This document shows positions 41,901-50,219 of a stretch of DNA of 64,000 bases, one piece after another. The stretch is from a virus. A program made the translations under genes and the position numbers. The notes under the pieces are model-generated. The model was not told the DNA's origin and did no database searches. It saw only the letters and a list, made by a program, of their open reading frames with translations. The DNA lies in IMG/VR virus record IMGVR_UViG_3300042319_001471, positions 1 to 64,000 of that record; one strand, 5' to 3'. How positions within the stretch are numbered: the first letter of the stretch is position 1; each line of letters begins with the position of its first letter.

Positions 41901-43014
41901 AATATTTTCTAGCTTCGTCGGTAATATCAAGGGTTTCTTCCTTAACCAATTCTAGCTTTTCATCAAAGTAACTTACGACTTCTTGTTCCTTTTCATCCAG
42001 TTTTCTTTCAAATTCTTCAGAAATTTGAATTACTTTTTTATCAACATTACCCACACGGGAAAGGGCTTTTTGAACACCTTTGTTCAGGGAATTGTTGAGT
42101 TCAATGTTGGCATCCCGAATCGCAGATAATTCTTTATCAACTCCTTCAAGTAAGGAAAGATCAGCTTTCTCTTTCAGTTTGGAATTTAAATTATTATCAA
42201 TCTCTGAAACCTTTTCATGAATTTCAACCGCGATATCATGAAGTTCTTTATCAACTTTTGGATTGATATTATTTTCATACAAATCCTTGACCAATTGCTT
42301 GATGGACTTGTCAATCAGTTGGGAGGATTTACTAAAGTCTTTTTTCAGAGATTCATCAAGGGAATCGCGTATCTCCTCAATCTTGTTATCAATCGTTTCC
42401 CGAATCTCCAAATATTTCTCATCATTACTATCAAAAACTTCTTTTTTGATTCGTTGGGATATGATCGTAAATTCATCAACCAGATTTTCCCGCGCACTCT
42501 CCAGATAGCTTTCAAGTGCTTTTTTCTTGGTATTTGATTCCTCCCGAATCTGTTTGATTTGACGGGATTTTCTGATTTCCAATTCCTTTTTGGCGGCAAT
42601 CAGGGCATTTTTCTTTGCCTCTTGAATCTGTAAAAGAATTTCATTTTTCCGATCTTCGATAACTTCGGGAATAAAAATCTCATTTTTTTCAATTATTACA
42701 TCGGGTTCCTCTTCGGAGAAATCCTCCAATTTGGATTCAAAAATATCAACGTAATCACTGTGTTCATTGAACACAACCTCAAATTTCCCTTTGGTAAGAA
42801 CAAAGGGATAATTCGCTATCTTACCCCCCATCTCAACTGGAATAGACACCACCGGATCGCCGTTGTGTTCGGAAATCTTTTCGACTGGATATTTATTCTT
42901 GTTTATCTCGACCTCATAGACACCGAAAAAGATTTCCGAGAAATCTTGAACTTTGATGATGTTAAGAGGAGAGTCAGTTAAGGTGGGAGACACCTTTTCG
43001 CTAAACAATCTCAT
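38992..43014 (-). CDS. Long tail fibre or whisker-type fibre protein
   Basis: 1340 residues. N-terminal globular part (about 1-115), a charged coiled coil (about 115-430: repeated Glu/Lys/Leu heptads), a MNGDLTVVGTISASQYLGIP-type collar (about 445), and a long beta part with repeated ERMRI(N/D)ANGNVG(I/V)G and NEKLTV(A/S)GN units (about 775-1090). The final 230 residues (Gly/Asn/Tyr-rich) may bind receptor. It has CTAAATA 6 bp before ATG. Attachment fibre by composition and length; host specificity cannot be read. Confidence 0.75.
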   Translation of the reverse strand: MRLFSEKVSPTLTDSPLNIIKVQDFSEIFFGVYEVEINKNKYPVEKISEHNGDPVVSIPVEMGGKIANYPFVLTKGKFEVVFNEHSDYVDIFESKLEDFSEEEPDVIIEKNEIFIPEVIEDRKNEILLQIQEAKKNALIAAKKELEIRKSRQIKQIREESNTKKKALESYLESARENLVDEFTIISQRIKKEVFDSNDEKYLEIRETIDNKIEEIRDSLDESLKKDFSKSSQLIDKSIKQLVKDLYENNINPKVDKELHDIAVEIHEKVSEIDNNLNSKLKEKADLSLLEGVDKELSAIRDANIELNNSLNKGVQKALSRVGNVDKKVIQISEEFERKLDEKEQEVVSYFDEKLELVKEETLDITDEARKYFQNLIQESRNNLLTEIRKIKAEKPVEYVLETKKSGKVVKDWDSIEKEWNTKIHDKIENVKTDLRKYVAVYASGGGTNATQYQDGGTMNGDLTVVGTISASQYLGIPYPSENDTLDIVTSRGNITNNSIKVNNLSANSVNLTSVIEASAFITNGGTSSEFVKGDGSLDNTSYVKTTDMASTLILYATSAASDIGGYSRLVTSNLDPDYDDTAVNIPTGPITGTDQLIASLILDAGVIVGDVGIFATTTIGNVKKVAGSGSAGGSFHFHIYKRDSDGTEEFITASDPTSTVTSDFYSEFSSSAIFNNGVFADTDRLVLKFYGSKVGGGSSASFEFQFGGETPVRTLLPVPVSVLLSDYVPYTGATDNVDLGSRSLSSSKVSVNAGTVIEPSYNFTSDDNSGMWSPASDTLAWSTNGVERMRINANGNVGIGITSPRSKIDIVGNLTPNSHRFSQNSFVLDDTEGLMQFIAADSASYAGGLVFTSAPTSGNNKHWGLFAGGPSVSNNFSIRYATTSNNTTVNVFNDTELFTILKTGNVGVGTATPNEKLTVAGNTFVTGGLGIGATNTAAGTIQLGSNGSNGAPSIGWETTGFYKTAGNSVVFTSSGANATTFTAGGGISTLGNVAGGSGTVNAPSHTFTAESSLGMWRAGTNILAFSTASSERMRIDANGNVGVGTTTPNEKLTVSGNISATNIYSGNIVYNTGDQSIAGDKTFTDDLICNGQITAPNQTSSTSDSVITKSLGDLLYTQAFGGWSIHIDQNTGWTPSLLGSGTAAAFGGNILACNTSTVSGNRAAIYAGGYAPYTYCPPGGTHANNSNSGVYFDRKLVFGFRITHNYGSNQGIAANAEGYLRFGGNRGDTTFGPLTEAGIGVFISNRFLYGMVHNGTSLNQTTLPIYNMAGWPYPVNYIEIYSDGLGNVSFFNNRTLIQTISGGPTSRTGTAGTGTYFGARTNENLNLSLFIPQGLTLTYL
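39857..39900. repeat. Direct repeat in fibre gene, copy 1
   Basis: 44 bp, matching 40262-40305 with one mismatch; encodes the repeated GVGTxTPNEKLTV(A/S)GN unit of the fibre and could allow recombination between units. Confidence 0.8.
40262..40305. repeat. Direct repeat in fibre gene, copy 2
   Basis: 44 bp, matching 39857-39900 with one mismatch; same fibre unit. Confidence 0.8.
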
Positions 43015-43020
43015 TATGAT

Positions 43021-43027
43021 TATTTAG
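43021..43027 (-). promoter_or_regulatory. Late-type box CTAAATA
   Basis: CTAAATA, 6 bp before the ATG at 43014. Confidence 0.65.
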
Positions 43028-43043
43028 CGACAAATCAAATAAT

Positions 43044-43844
43044 TCAACAATATATATTAAAATTTCTCAATTCTATTAACTGCTGCCTGATGGTTTTAGA
43101 TGAACACGGAGAAGTAATAGATTTCATATTTCGATAACATTTACTACCAATAGTTGGGATTATTGTTAAATTTAGATTAAAAATATCCGAAATCATGTTG
43201 ATTAAATTATATTTTGTGTGGGTGTCTGGTGAGTAGTATATCGTCACCCCAGCCCAGAAATACCAATTACGGATGATATATTCCATATGCTTACATAGTT
43301 CCAGACATGTAACACCATTCCACCAATGATTGACATACCCACGAACAGTATTATCAGATTCTCGTTTACACCATTCTAATAACGACCGTTTGTTGTGAAT
43401 TTCTTCCCCAATGATCGATGTTCTAATGATAGTGAGATTTTGAGGCTCCCCCAATGACTTGCTTTTTCCATATGTGTCTTTACAATCGTGGGGGGAATTT
43501 TCATCATAAAACCCGCGCTCCCCACTATAAACACAATCAGTGCTTACATGTATAATTTGGCAAGGAACGTCTATTTTAAATTTTGATAATACATGTGGAA
43601 ATATGGTATTAACAGCAAACATCACATCATCATCTTTAACTCTTTGGGGAATGCATCCAGCGGCGTTGATTATAATATCATTTTCCGTCACGTTCCGATG
43701 TAGGTAATCTAATATCGTTTTATGATCCGATGTTAGGTCTAACGTGGTTCTATCCACCCCGACCACATCGTATCCCATTTGGGAAAAATACTTCACACAA
43801 TAAGTCCCCAACATTCCTGTGCTACCAAATACTACAATTTTCAT
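43044..43844 (-). CDS. RmlD-like NAD(P)-dependent sugar reductase
   Basis: 266 residues. Rossmann motif VVFGSTGMLGTYCV, NAAGCIPQR, HVSTDCVYSG and DTYGKSKSLGE (Tyr-x-x-x-Lys) are those of dTDP-4-dehydrorhamnose reductase-like enzymes. Its overlap (ATGA) with a PseB/FnlA-like gene suggests the two together make a deoxysugar nucleotide, as in FnlA/FnlB, but the sugar is unknown. Confidence 0.85.
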   Translation of the reverse strand: MKIVVFGSTGMLGTYCVKYFSQMGYDVVGVDRTTLDLTSDHKTILDYLHRNVTENDIIINAAGCIPQRVKDDDVMFAVNTIFPHVLSKFKIDVPCQIIHVSTDCVYSGERGFYDENSPHDCKDTYGKSKSLGEPQNLTIIRTSIIGEEIHNKRSLLEWCKRESDNTVRGYVNHWWNGVTCLELCKHMEYIIRNWYFWAGVTIYYSPDTHTKYNLINMISDIFNLNLTIIPTIGSKCYRNMKSITSPCSSKTIRQQLIELRNFNIYC

Positions 43845-44773
43845 GGTTTGAAATAATTTTTAGATTCTAAATACCTTTCAAGTTCTATATATTCAAGTGA
43901 GTTGTCTCTTGAAGAATATTCATTATTAAAAAATGTAATGTCATGACCACATTTATCTGGATATAATAAATATAAATCGTCACCATCCATATATCGCATC
44001 CGGCGAATTTCTTCGGAAGATGCCATGATTTCATGTATCTTCTCCCCCGTTCGTGGTTCTGATATCTCATATTTTAGACCAAATTTTTCTTTATAAATGT
44101 TAAAAATATCAATTACATAGAATGATCTCAGACTAGGAATCACGTTACATTTATTATATTTCGTAGATTTTAAAATTAAATCAACAGCATCATCCACATC
44201 CATTAGAAACCGAGTCATTTCTTCCCCGTATAGGGAAAGCGTCTTACCACTCTTAATATATTCCCAAATCAACGGAATGATTGAACCTGTGGAATTCATA
44301 ACATTGCCATAGACCGCTGTTGTCAATTTGGTAGGACTCCACTCTCCTGCAATGAAACACTCACCAGCTACATATTTCATTGCACCATAAATTGTAGTTG
44401 CTGCTCTGCTTTTATCAGATGAGATGAAGCAAGCAGCTTTGAAATTATTTTCCTCTGCCGCAATTCTGGAATTGATTGCACCATCAATAATGATTTTTGA
44501 AGCTTCCTCATAATTATCATTACAAGCTTCAATCTGTTTCAGGGATGCGGCGAAAATACCCACAGTGTGATGTCTTGATTTTCTGATCAGCAGATCACGA
44601 TTGCGGATATCTCCAACCACAAAATTCACCTTTGGGTATTCCTTTTTCAGATAATAGTGTTTGGACTCATCGCGTGAATACACGGTGATTTCATTATCTT
44701 GATGCAAGCGACGAATTAAATTTCTACCAAGAAATCCAGCACCGCCCGTTATGAAAATTTTCTCACCAGTCAT
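43841..44773 (-). CDS. Nucleotide-sugar 4,6-dehydratase/epimerase (PseB/FnlA-like)
   Basis: 310 residues. IFITGGAGFLGRNLI NAD-binding motif, VVGDIRNRDLL, SSDKSRAATTIYGAMKYVAG with the catalytic Tyr-x-x-x-Lys, and YGEEMTRFLMDVDDAV. This extended SDR group dehydrates or epimerises UDP-GlcNAc. It overlaps a methyltransferase gene upstream and the RmlD-like gene downstream in the glycan operon. Confidence 0.85.
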   Translation of the reverse strand: MTGEKIFITGGAGFLGRNLIRRLHQDNEITVYSRDESKHYYLKKEYPKVNFVVGDIRNRDLLIRKSRHHTVGIFAASLKQIEACNDNYEEASKIIIDGAINSRIAAEENNFKAACFISSDKSRAATTIYGAMKYVAGECFIAGEWSPTKLTTAVYGNVMNSTGSIIPLIWEYIKSGKTLSLYGEEMTRFLMDVDDAVDLILKSTKYNKCNVIPSLRSFYVIDIFNIYKEKFGLKYEISEPRTGEKIHEIMASSEEIRRMRYMDGDDLYLLYPDKCGHDITFFNNEYSSRDNSLEYIELERYLESKNYFKP

Positions 44774-45317
44774 AAATCATTTGTTTTGTTCTAGAAATCT
44801 TCTTACAAATCGTCACACCGGGATTGAATGGTAATGTGACAATTTCAAAGTCATCGATTAGATTTTGTTTGATATATTTCGCGGTTTTGTAAACATCTTC
44901 ACATTGCCCTCTGTCAGTCATAGACCAATCCCAAGGATAGGTATCATGAAAAAATATAAATCCATCCTCGATCACTCTATCTTTTACATTGTTAAAATCT
45001 TTCAAAGATTGTTCGTGGGAATGGTCAGCGTCAATAAACACGGCATCAAATTGTTCAGTAGTTAATGATTCAAAATAATCATCAGTTGTTTTTTGGTGGT
45101 ATTCCATATTACCCACCACCGGAAATTCGGCGGGAATCATATCAACTCCAACCGCTTTCTTACAGTGTTTGGCAAGCGTGACGAAATTACCTCCATGCCG
45201 CACACCAAGTTCTAGATAGTGTTCTGGACGAATCCACTTGAATAACAAATCGAAAAATTCAGTATGGTTGAATGTTTCAGCAGGAGGGGGGATGTTTCTT
45301 AAATGTATTGGTTGCAT
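44763..45317 (-). CDS. SAM-dependent methyltransferase (family 24-like)
   Basis: 184 residues. LELGVRHGGNFVTLAKHC glycine loop, DMIPAE, FDAVFIDADHSHEQSLKD and FFHDTYPWD are typical of class I sugar or small-molecule methyltransferases (TylF/Methyltransf_24). Probably methylates a glycan precursor. Overlaps neighbours at both ends. Confidence 0.8.
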   Translation of the reverse strand: MQPIHLRNIPPPAETFNHTEFFDLLFKWIRPEHYLELGVRHGGNFVTLAKHCKKAVGVDMIPAEFPVVGNMEYHQKTTDDYFESLTTEQFDAVFIDADHSHEQSLKDFNNVKDRVIEDGFIFFHDTYPWDWSMTDRGQCEDVYKTAKYIKQNLIDDFEIVTLPFNPGVTICKKISRTKQMIYDW

Positions 45318-46051
45318 TATCTATATTCTTCTTTTACTTTCCAATCATTATGGAATATTGTCCACAATGCTCGCTCAATCATGTGAGCTTCCCCAACAAT
45401 AACATCCCATCCAAGTATATCAAGGATTCTTTGGTAGAATTTTTTGGAGTATTTCAAAATATACTCCTTCGGGATGATATAATTCACTCCCGGTGCGAAT
45501 CTGAACCACTCAGGAATCTCAGGATTCTCCCACATGTCATTGAAAAAATCGTTGATGTTTGAATAATATTTCCCTTGATGTTTTCCAAAATACCAAGAGT
45601 TATTGATTTCCATGTAGCTGTTGTCATCCCCGATCTTGTTAGCCACATTATTAATTCTCCAAGGCTCCGTGGTAAAATCCTGAATTTCTGTGAATGTTGT
45701 ATTGTTGGCAACACTTAGGAAAAATTCTTCAGTGCAATTTCCGTTGGAAATAACTCGACCATTTTCATCGTGCCTTGGTGTTCCCGTATCTTTTTGATTC
45801 ATCAGACATGCTCGACAGAATAAAGTAGAATCGGGGAGATTATCGTAATTCTCAAGAATGAAGTGGAACATATCATAAACATTTTGCCCCACATTCTTCT
45901 GATGTTTCACCTTATCCGATTCGGGAAATCGATGATAGCGGTCATAGATCAGATAATTCTCACACCACCTGTCAACCCAAGAATCCTCAAGATTATCGGG
46001 TAGCCAATTGTAATCGCTAACGACTACGAAATTTTTATGAATTTTTTTCAC
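45317..46051 (-). CDS. DUF3431-like putative glycosyltransferase
   Basis: 244 residues. NVGQNVYDMFHFILENYDNL and FAPGVNYIIPKEYILKYSKK then FYQRILDILG match DUF3431, a family found beside glycosyltransferases. No function is proved. Its start overlaps the upstream membrane gene by 17 bp. Confidence 0.6.
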   Translation of the reverse strand: MKKIHKNFVVVSDYNWLPDNLEDSWVDRWCENYLIYDRYHRFPESDKVKHQKNVGQNVYDMFHFILENYDNLPDSTLFCRACLMNQKDTGTPRHDENGRVISNGNCTEEFFLSVANNTTFTEIQDFTTEPWRINNVANKIGDDNSYMEINNSWYFGKHQGKYYSNINDFFNDMWENPEIPEWFRFAPGVNYIIPKEYILKYSKKFYQRILDILGWDVIVGEAHMIERALWTIFHNDWKVKEEYR

Positions 46052-46244
46052 CGAATAAAATGCCTCCGAAAGTTTCTCCTAAGACATCGCCAAGCTCTGA
46101 AAACCTATCACCAATAGATTCCAATGTATCAGTTAATAGCAAATATATCGAGCCAATTACACAAACGGGAACTATGAAGAACATCCATATCAAAGCTCCA
46201 ACTGACCAGCGAAAAGCTGGATGCCATTTTATCATAGGTTTCAT
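46035..46244 (-). CDS. Small single-span membrane protein
   Basis: 69 residues: a basic start (MKPMIKWHPAFRW), one long hydrophobic stretch (about 14-38, SVGALIWMFFIVPVCVIGSI), and a helical tail. Located inside the glycan operon, possibly anchoring or modulating a glycosylation step. No family known. Confidence 0.6.
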   Translation of the reverse strand: MKPMIKWHPAFRWSVGALIWMFFIVPVCVIGSIYLLLTDTLESIGDRFSELGDVLGETFGGILFGEKNS

Positions 46245-46834
46245 AGATAAATTCTCTTAAATTCTTCAACACCAATCAGATTCAGAGCTTCCACCCTTCG
46301 TCTTTCCAGAAACGAATAATCATATGGGTCTTCATCAGAAGAAACGGGAAGTAGAATTTGACTACCTCTACGGATAATAGCACATCCCTCGTCGGTGTCA
46401 ACTGTGTGGATGGTGAGTCCGATTTCCTCCATGCGGAGCTTCACAATAGCCTTCCAAACATCACCATGCCACGCATCGGAAGCACGTTCTCTGCGCTGTG
46501 TGATTTCCGTGACGGGATTACAATCATGAACGACAATAGTTCCATTTGGAGACAAGTATTTTAAAGAATTTACAATATCACGATAAACCTGTTCGAAAAT
46601 ATGAAGTCCATCTACGAAAATAATACTATAATTCTGTGATAAAGGTTTCTCGAAAAATTCATCAGATGTCATCCGATATGTTGTATCAACATTAGGATCA
46701 ACTCCGTGTTTAATTCTAGCTTTCACCCCCACCCAATTATATCCCGGTTGTGATGGCGTATTTACGCCAATCTCCAGATAATCTTCATATCCATGCTTAT
46801 CAATAAGCGCATTAATAATTTCAGTTCTTGTCAT
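46241..46834 (-). CDS. SAM-dependent methyltransferase, second copy
   Basis: 197 residues. YEDYLEIGVNTPSQPGYNW, a FVDGLHIFEQVYRDI helix and GTIVVHDCNPV follow the same class I plan as the gene at 44763. Acceptor unknown. Joined to the GT17 gene upstream by ATGA. Confidence 0.78.
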   Translation of the reverse strand: MTRTEIINALIDKHGYEDYLEIGVNTPSQPGYNWVGVKARIKHGVDPNVDTTYRMTSDEFFEKPLSQNYSIIFVDGLHIFEQVYRDIVNSLKYLSPNGTIVVHDCNPVTEITQRRERASDAWHGDVWKAIVKLRMEEIGLTIHTVDTDEGCAIIRRGSQILLPVSSDEDPYDYSFLERRRVEALNLIGVEEFKRIYL

Positions 46835-47607
46835 TGCAACATTAATCCTTTCTCCACCAATTCTTCTTTATTTTTCATAATATACTCTGGTAAATCCGAT
46901 TCGTCTTTCCAAGTTTGTTCTCTGGAAACGATTTCATAACGAGCTTGGACATCGTTGTATTTAAATGCTTCATATTTTGCATCCTTGTTTGTCCAACTGA
47001 AATGCCACCCCCCGTTTGAAACGGGGATGCTCTTAGCTTCTCGCTCTGTCCTAAAATGATTGCAACCATAATGTTTTAGCGTCTTATATGTCCCGACTCT
47101 TGTTCCCGTCCAGCAACCGATATCCTGATTGGAACGGTTATTTAAATAATATGGATATGCTGTTTGGATTGGTCGATAAACTTGTCCATGTTGTAAATTA
47201 TAACAAATGTCTGGATTTTCAGGATTCCAAATCTCATCCAAATCTGATAGAAAAATAATATCATCATCAATACAAATGTTTTCCAAAGCACGGATTGGAG
47301 CTTCCTTCTGATAAAATTCTCGCAACCAATTCTCCGCACCGTCTCCAACATTTGGACTTCTCAATGCTCGTTGATAATGATCTCCATCTTGGGGAAAATC
47401 AGGCATCACATGATGAATGATCTTGGAATGCCATTGTTTGAAACGCTCTTTATTTTCCTCGTAATACAACGGCTTTTCAACTCCTGTGAAAGTTTGTCTC
47501 GATTCTACAATCACAAAATAATCCACGTATTTGTCCAGAATGTTCAGACGAACTTCCAACAAATCCAACTCATTGAAAAATGAAAATACATCAAATACTT
47601 TACCCAT
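46831..47607 (-). CDS. GT17-family glycosyltransferase
   Basis: 258 residues. VFDVFSFFNELDLLEVRLNI at the start, FLSDLDEIWNP with a DxD motif and GGWHFSWT near the end are GT17 (N-acetylglucosaminyltransferase) features. ATG 47607 follows an AGGA-like site and begins at the family's usual start; the frame begins 10 codons earlier at 47637. Confidence 0.85.
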   Translation of the reverse strand: MGKVFDVFSFFNELDLLEVRLNILDKYVDYFVIVESRQTFTGVEKPLYYEENKERFKQWHSKIIHHVMPDFPQDGDHYQRALRSPNVGDGAENWLREFYQKEAPIRALENICIDDDIIFLSDLDEIWNPENPDICYNLQHGQVYRPIQTAYPYYLNNRSNQDIGCWTGTRVGTYKTLKHYGCNHFRTEREAKSIPVSNGGWHFSWTNKDAKYEAFKYNDVQARYEIVSREQTWKDESDLPEYIMKNKEELVEKGLMLQ

Positions 47608-48490
47608 AAATTCCTGTTCGTTTTTTGTATTCCTCATGTTCTATCACACATTCTTCCCAAGTAAAGAGATTCCCCTCTCTATCTAAATAATTGTGATTTC
47701 TAAAAATATTATATCCGCATGACCAATAACCATCAGAGATATTATGGCGACCCCAATACTTGGGAGCTAATATATACTTTACAGTATCACTTAGTAAAGT
47801 GGCAAAATACGGGAAGCTGGAATTTGATAAAATCAAATAATGAGCATTCTTGATAATAGTGAAATCTGTCCCCACATCATAATGTTTCACTTCAAAATCA
47901 GGGAATTGTCTGCTTGCTCTTTCTACATCATCAGTGATAACTACAAATCTAAAATTCGGGTTAATTTTTCGCATTCTATCAATCGCATCATCCCAATACT
48001 TCCCATTTAAATGGAAATGGACAACACTCGCATATTCTCCACCACGATAATTAATGATGCAAATATTTGGATCAGAATAATCATAGCAATCTTTTTCTGC
48101 TTTGACTTTCAACCATTGTCTAATTTCATCTTTACGATGGATGATACGATCTTCCGATTGAAAAATCCCGTCAATTTTTGTATTATCCTGAATAGATTCC
48201 AAATTTAGATCATCGATTGTCACATTAGAACCATTTGAAAGATACAACCATCTTTCTTTAAAATAATGCTGAATATCATCGGGAAGCGTATCAGGTGGTC
48301 CACCTTCCCTACCAGAACCACCCGTAACAGGCAATCCAAAATCTAAATCCATAAAATCCAAACATTTAAATTTATGGGGATTCATAATCCCAAAATCAAA
48401 TCCCTTATCCTTGGCAACTACCCGTGTTGTCACATAACAAGCAAGTTGATTACCTAGCCCTTGACCGTTGTATATTTCAGTTACTATCAT
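47600..48490 (-). CDS. GT11-like glycosyltransferase
   Basis: 296 residues. GQGLGNQLACYVTTR, INYRGGEY and LSNSSFPYFATLLSD are GT11-like counterparts of the fucosyltransferase at 28545. Tail has a WEECVIEHEEY helix. It overlaps the GT2 gene upstream by 14 bp. Confidence 0.75.
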   Translation of the reverse strand: MIVTEIYNGQGLGNQLACYVTTRVVAKDKGFDFGIMNPHKFKCLDFMDLDFGLPVTGGSGREGGPPDTLPDDIQHYFKERWLYLSNGSNVTIDDLNLESIQDNTKIDGIFQSEDRIIHRKDEIRQWLKVKAEKDCYDYSDPNICIINYRGGEYASVVHFHLNGKYWDDAIDRMRKINPNFRFVVITDDVERASRQFPDFEVKHYDVGTDFTIIKNAHYLILSNSSFPYFATLLSDTVKYILAPKYWGRHNISDGYWSCGYNIFRNHNYLDREGNLFTWEECVIEHEEYKKRTGIYG

Positions 48491-49229
48491 ATTTTTCTTT
48501 ACAATATCTTACTTCATCTCCCAAATTTCCAGAATACCTACTACTGATTTGATTTTCATGACAACGATTAGTAACCAAACAATCTTCAAGTATCGTAGGT
48601 AATCCGTATCGTCTTCCCAATCGATAGTAGTATTCCACATCCATGAGCATTGTCAAGTTCTCATCAAACAATTCAATGTTTTCATTTCTAAATGCTAGAA
48701 CGGATGGGGAACTGATCGTGTTTATACCTTCCAATAAATAATTATTCCAAGACGGAACCATGGGTCTTTCAAATTTTACCCCATCTCTCGTATGATTGCA
48801 CCCACAAACAGCCCATTTTGTATTTTCATCCTGAAACGTTTCATGTAAAGCTTCTAAACATTTATGCGTGAACATGAAATCATCTTGAAACATGATCTTG
48901 ATAATTTCTCCATTTGCCATTTTTAAAGCATTGTTGAGATTGGCGACACCGTTGCCGTAATTTTCATCATATTTGACATATCGTATGGTGTAATCATTTT
49001 TCCATTCTTCAAAGCAATAATCGGAAATATCAAAATTTTGACTGTGATCGGAAATTACAATTTCCCAATCATGAAATGTTTGGATTTGAATCGAATGAAT
49101 CAGGTCTTTCAGATATTGAAGACCAAATCCGTGCTGTTCCCAAACGGGAATACATATGGAAAATCTAGGTTTCAAATCTTCCAACTCTTGATATAATTTT
49201 CCAATTCTTGTCCCCAAGTATTGCCACAA
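48477..49229 (-). CDS. GT2 glycosyltransferase
   Basis: 250 residues. RFSICIPVWEQHGFGLQYLK, EIVISDHSQNF and IKIMFQDDFMFT (DD) are GT-A glycosyltransferase motifs. The real start may be TTG at 49175, overlapping the upstream stop, since the motif normally begins close to the N-terminus; the 49229 ATG gives 18 extra residues. Confidence 0.82.
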   Translation of the reverse strand: MWQYLGTRIGKLYQELEDLKPRFSICIPVWEQHGFGLQYLKDLIHSIQIQTFHDWEIVISDHSQNFDISDYCFEEWKNDYTIRYVKYDENYGNGVANLNNALKMANGEIIKIMFQDDFMFTHKCLEALHETFQDENTKWAVCGCNHTRDGVKFERPMVPSWNNYLLEGINTISSPSVLAFRNENIELFDENLTMLMDVEYYYRLGRRYGLPTILEDCLVTNRCHENQISSRYSGNLGDEVRYCKEKYDSN

Positions 49230-49981
49230 ACAAAATCAGAATGCTTACGATTGTTTTCGTAATATGGATGTTTCTCTCTCACCGTATTCTCATGAGGAAG
49301 ATGCCATGCAATTGCGTCTTTATTACCAACTCTCAAAATATCCCAACCCGATTTCTGAAATCTAGCTAGAATTTCATCATCTTCATATCCCCATCCCTTG
49401 AAATTGGGATTGTATCCGTTACAATCTAAAAATGCTTTCTTACTAAACATTACCATCCCCCCTTTGCTCTGAGGATGTGCAACGAGAAAATTCTCATCCT
49501 GATCATAAGGAATAGGTTTCAGTGTTTGAGATTTGTCCAATAGGTCAAGTAGGGCTTGACCTACGGCGAATATTTCAAACATCGGTTGCTTCAAATGTAT
49601 GAACATTCCGTTGTAAGGATACACAATCCCCGTATTTTCGTCAAACAATTGCTTTGCTTCCAGAATAAATTTCGGATCAACGATCACATCAGTATCTCCC
49701 GCAATTAGACACTCCACATCCAGAATTTTGGACATCTCATTGAATGCCTTGGTTCTCCAATAGACATCGTTGTTCTCCATGAATAGACCCTTACAATCGT
49801 ATTGCTTACAGAGTCTCTTGAAGTCCTTATCCAATTCCTTATCGTCATTTAGAATGGCGATTTGCAGGTTATCGGAATTCTCACGATAAAATTTAACAAC
49901 CATTTCCAGATTGCGAAAGCGGTCATCCACATCCCTACGGAAGTGAATCATCAAGCCAATATTATTTAAATCTGTTTTCAT
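49172..49981 (-). CDS. GT7-like (beta-galactosyltransferase) glycosyltransferase
   Basis: 269 residues. ECLIAGDTDVIVDP (DxD) and the block GGMVMFSKKAFLDCNGYNPN then FKGWGYEDDEILARF are the C-terminal domain motif of beta-4-galactosyltransferases (GT7). Predicted to add a hexose or HexNAc in the glycan pathway. Starts by TAATG coupling. Confidence 0.82.
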   Translation of the reverse strand: MKTDLNNIGLMIHFRRDVDDRFRNLEMVVKFYRENSDNLQIAILNDDKELDKDFKRLCKQYDCKGLFMENNDVYWRTKAFNEMSKILDVECLIAGDTDVIVDPKFILEAKQLFDENTGIVYPYNGMFIHLKQPMFEIFAVGQALLDLLDKSQTLKPIPYDQDENFLVAHPQSKGGMVMFSKKAFLDCNGYNPNFKGWGYEDDEILARFQKSGWDILRVGNKDAIAWHLPHENTVREKHPYYENNRKHSDFVCGNTWGQELENYIKSWKI

Positions 49982-50217
49982 TATTTAAAATTGTTAATAC
50001 TCGACCGAACCGATTCCATGATTCTATCACACTCTTTTCGATAAGTACTCCATTTCCAAAATTCCCAAAAATAGGGTTTTTTCATATTCGGAACACAATT
50101 CAATTCATAAACACTCTCATTTTTATCTATACTACTTTGAATCATCAAAATGATTTTTTCGGATAATTTTTGATGTGACCAATAATCAACTTTGATTGTT
50201 TTAATTTCTTTCACCAT
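49981..50217 (-). CDS. Small unknown protein with own promoter
   Basis: 78 residues (MVKEIKTIKVDYWSHQKLSE), basic with several Trp. The ATG at 50217 is chosen; the longer frame begins with TTG. A promoter with TTGACA lies inside the end of the upstream glycosyltransferase gene. No family recognised. Confidence 0.55.
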   Translation of the reverse strand: MVKEIKTIKVDYWSHQKLSEKIILMIQSSIDKNESVYELNCVPNMKKPYFWEFWKWSTYRKECDRIMESVRSSINNFK

Positions 50218-50219
50218 AA

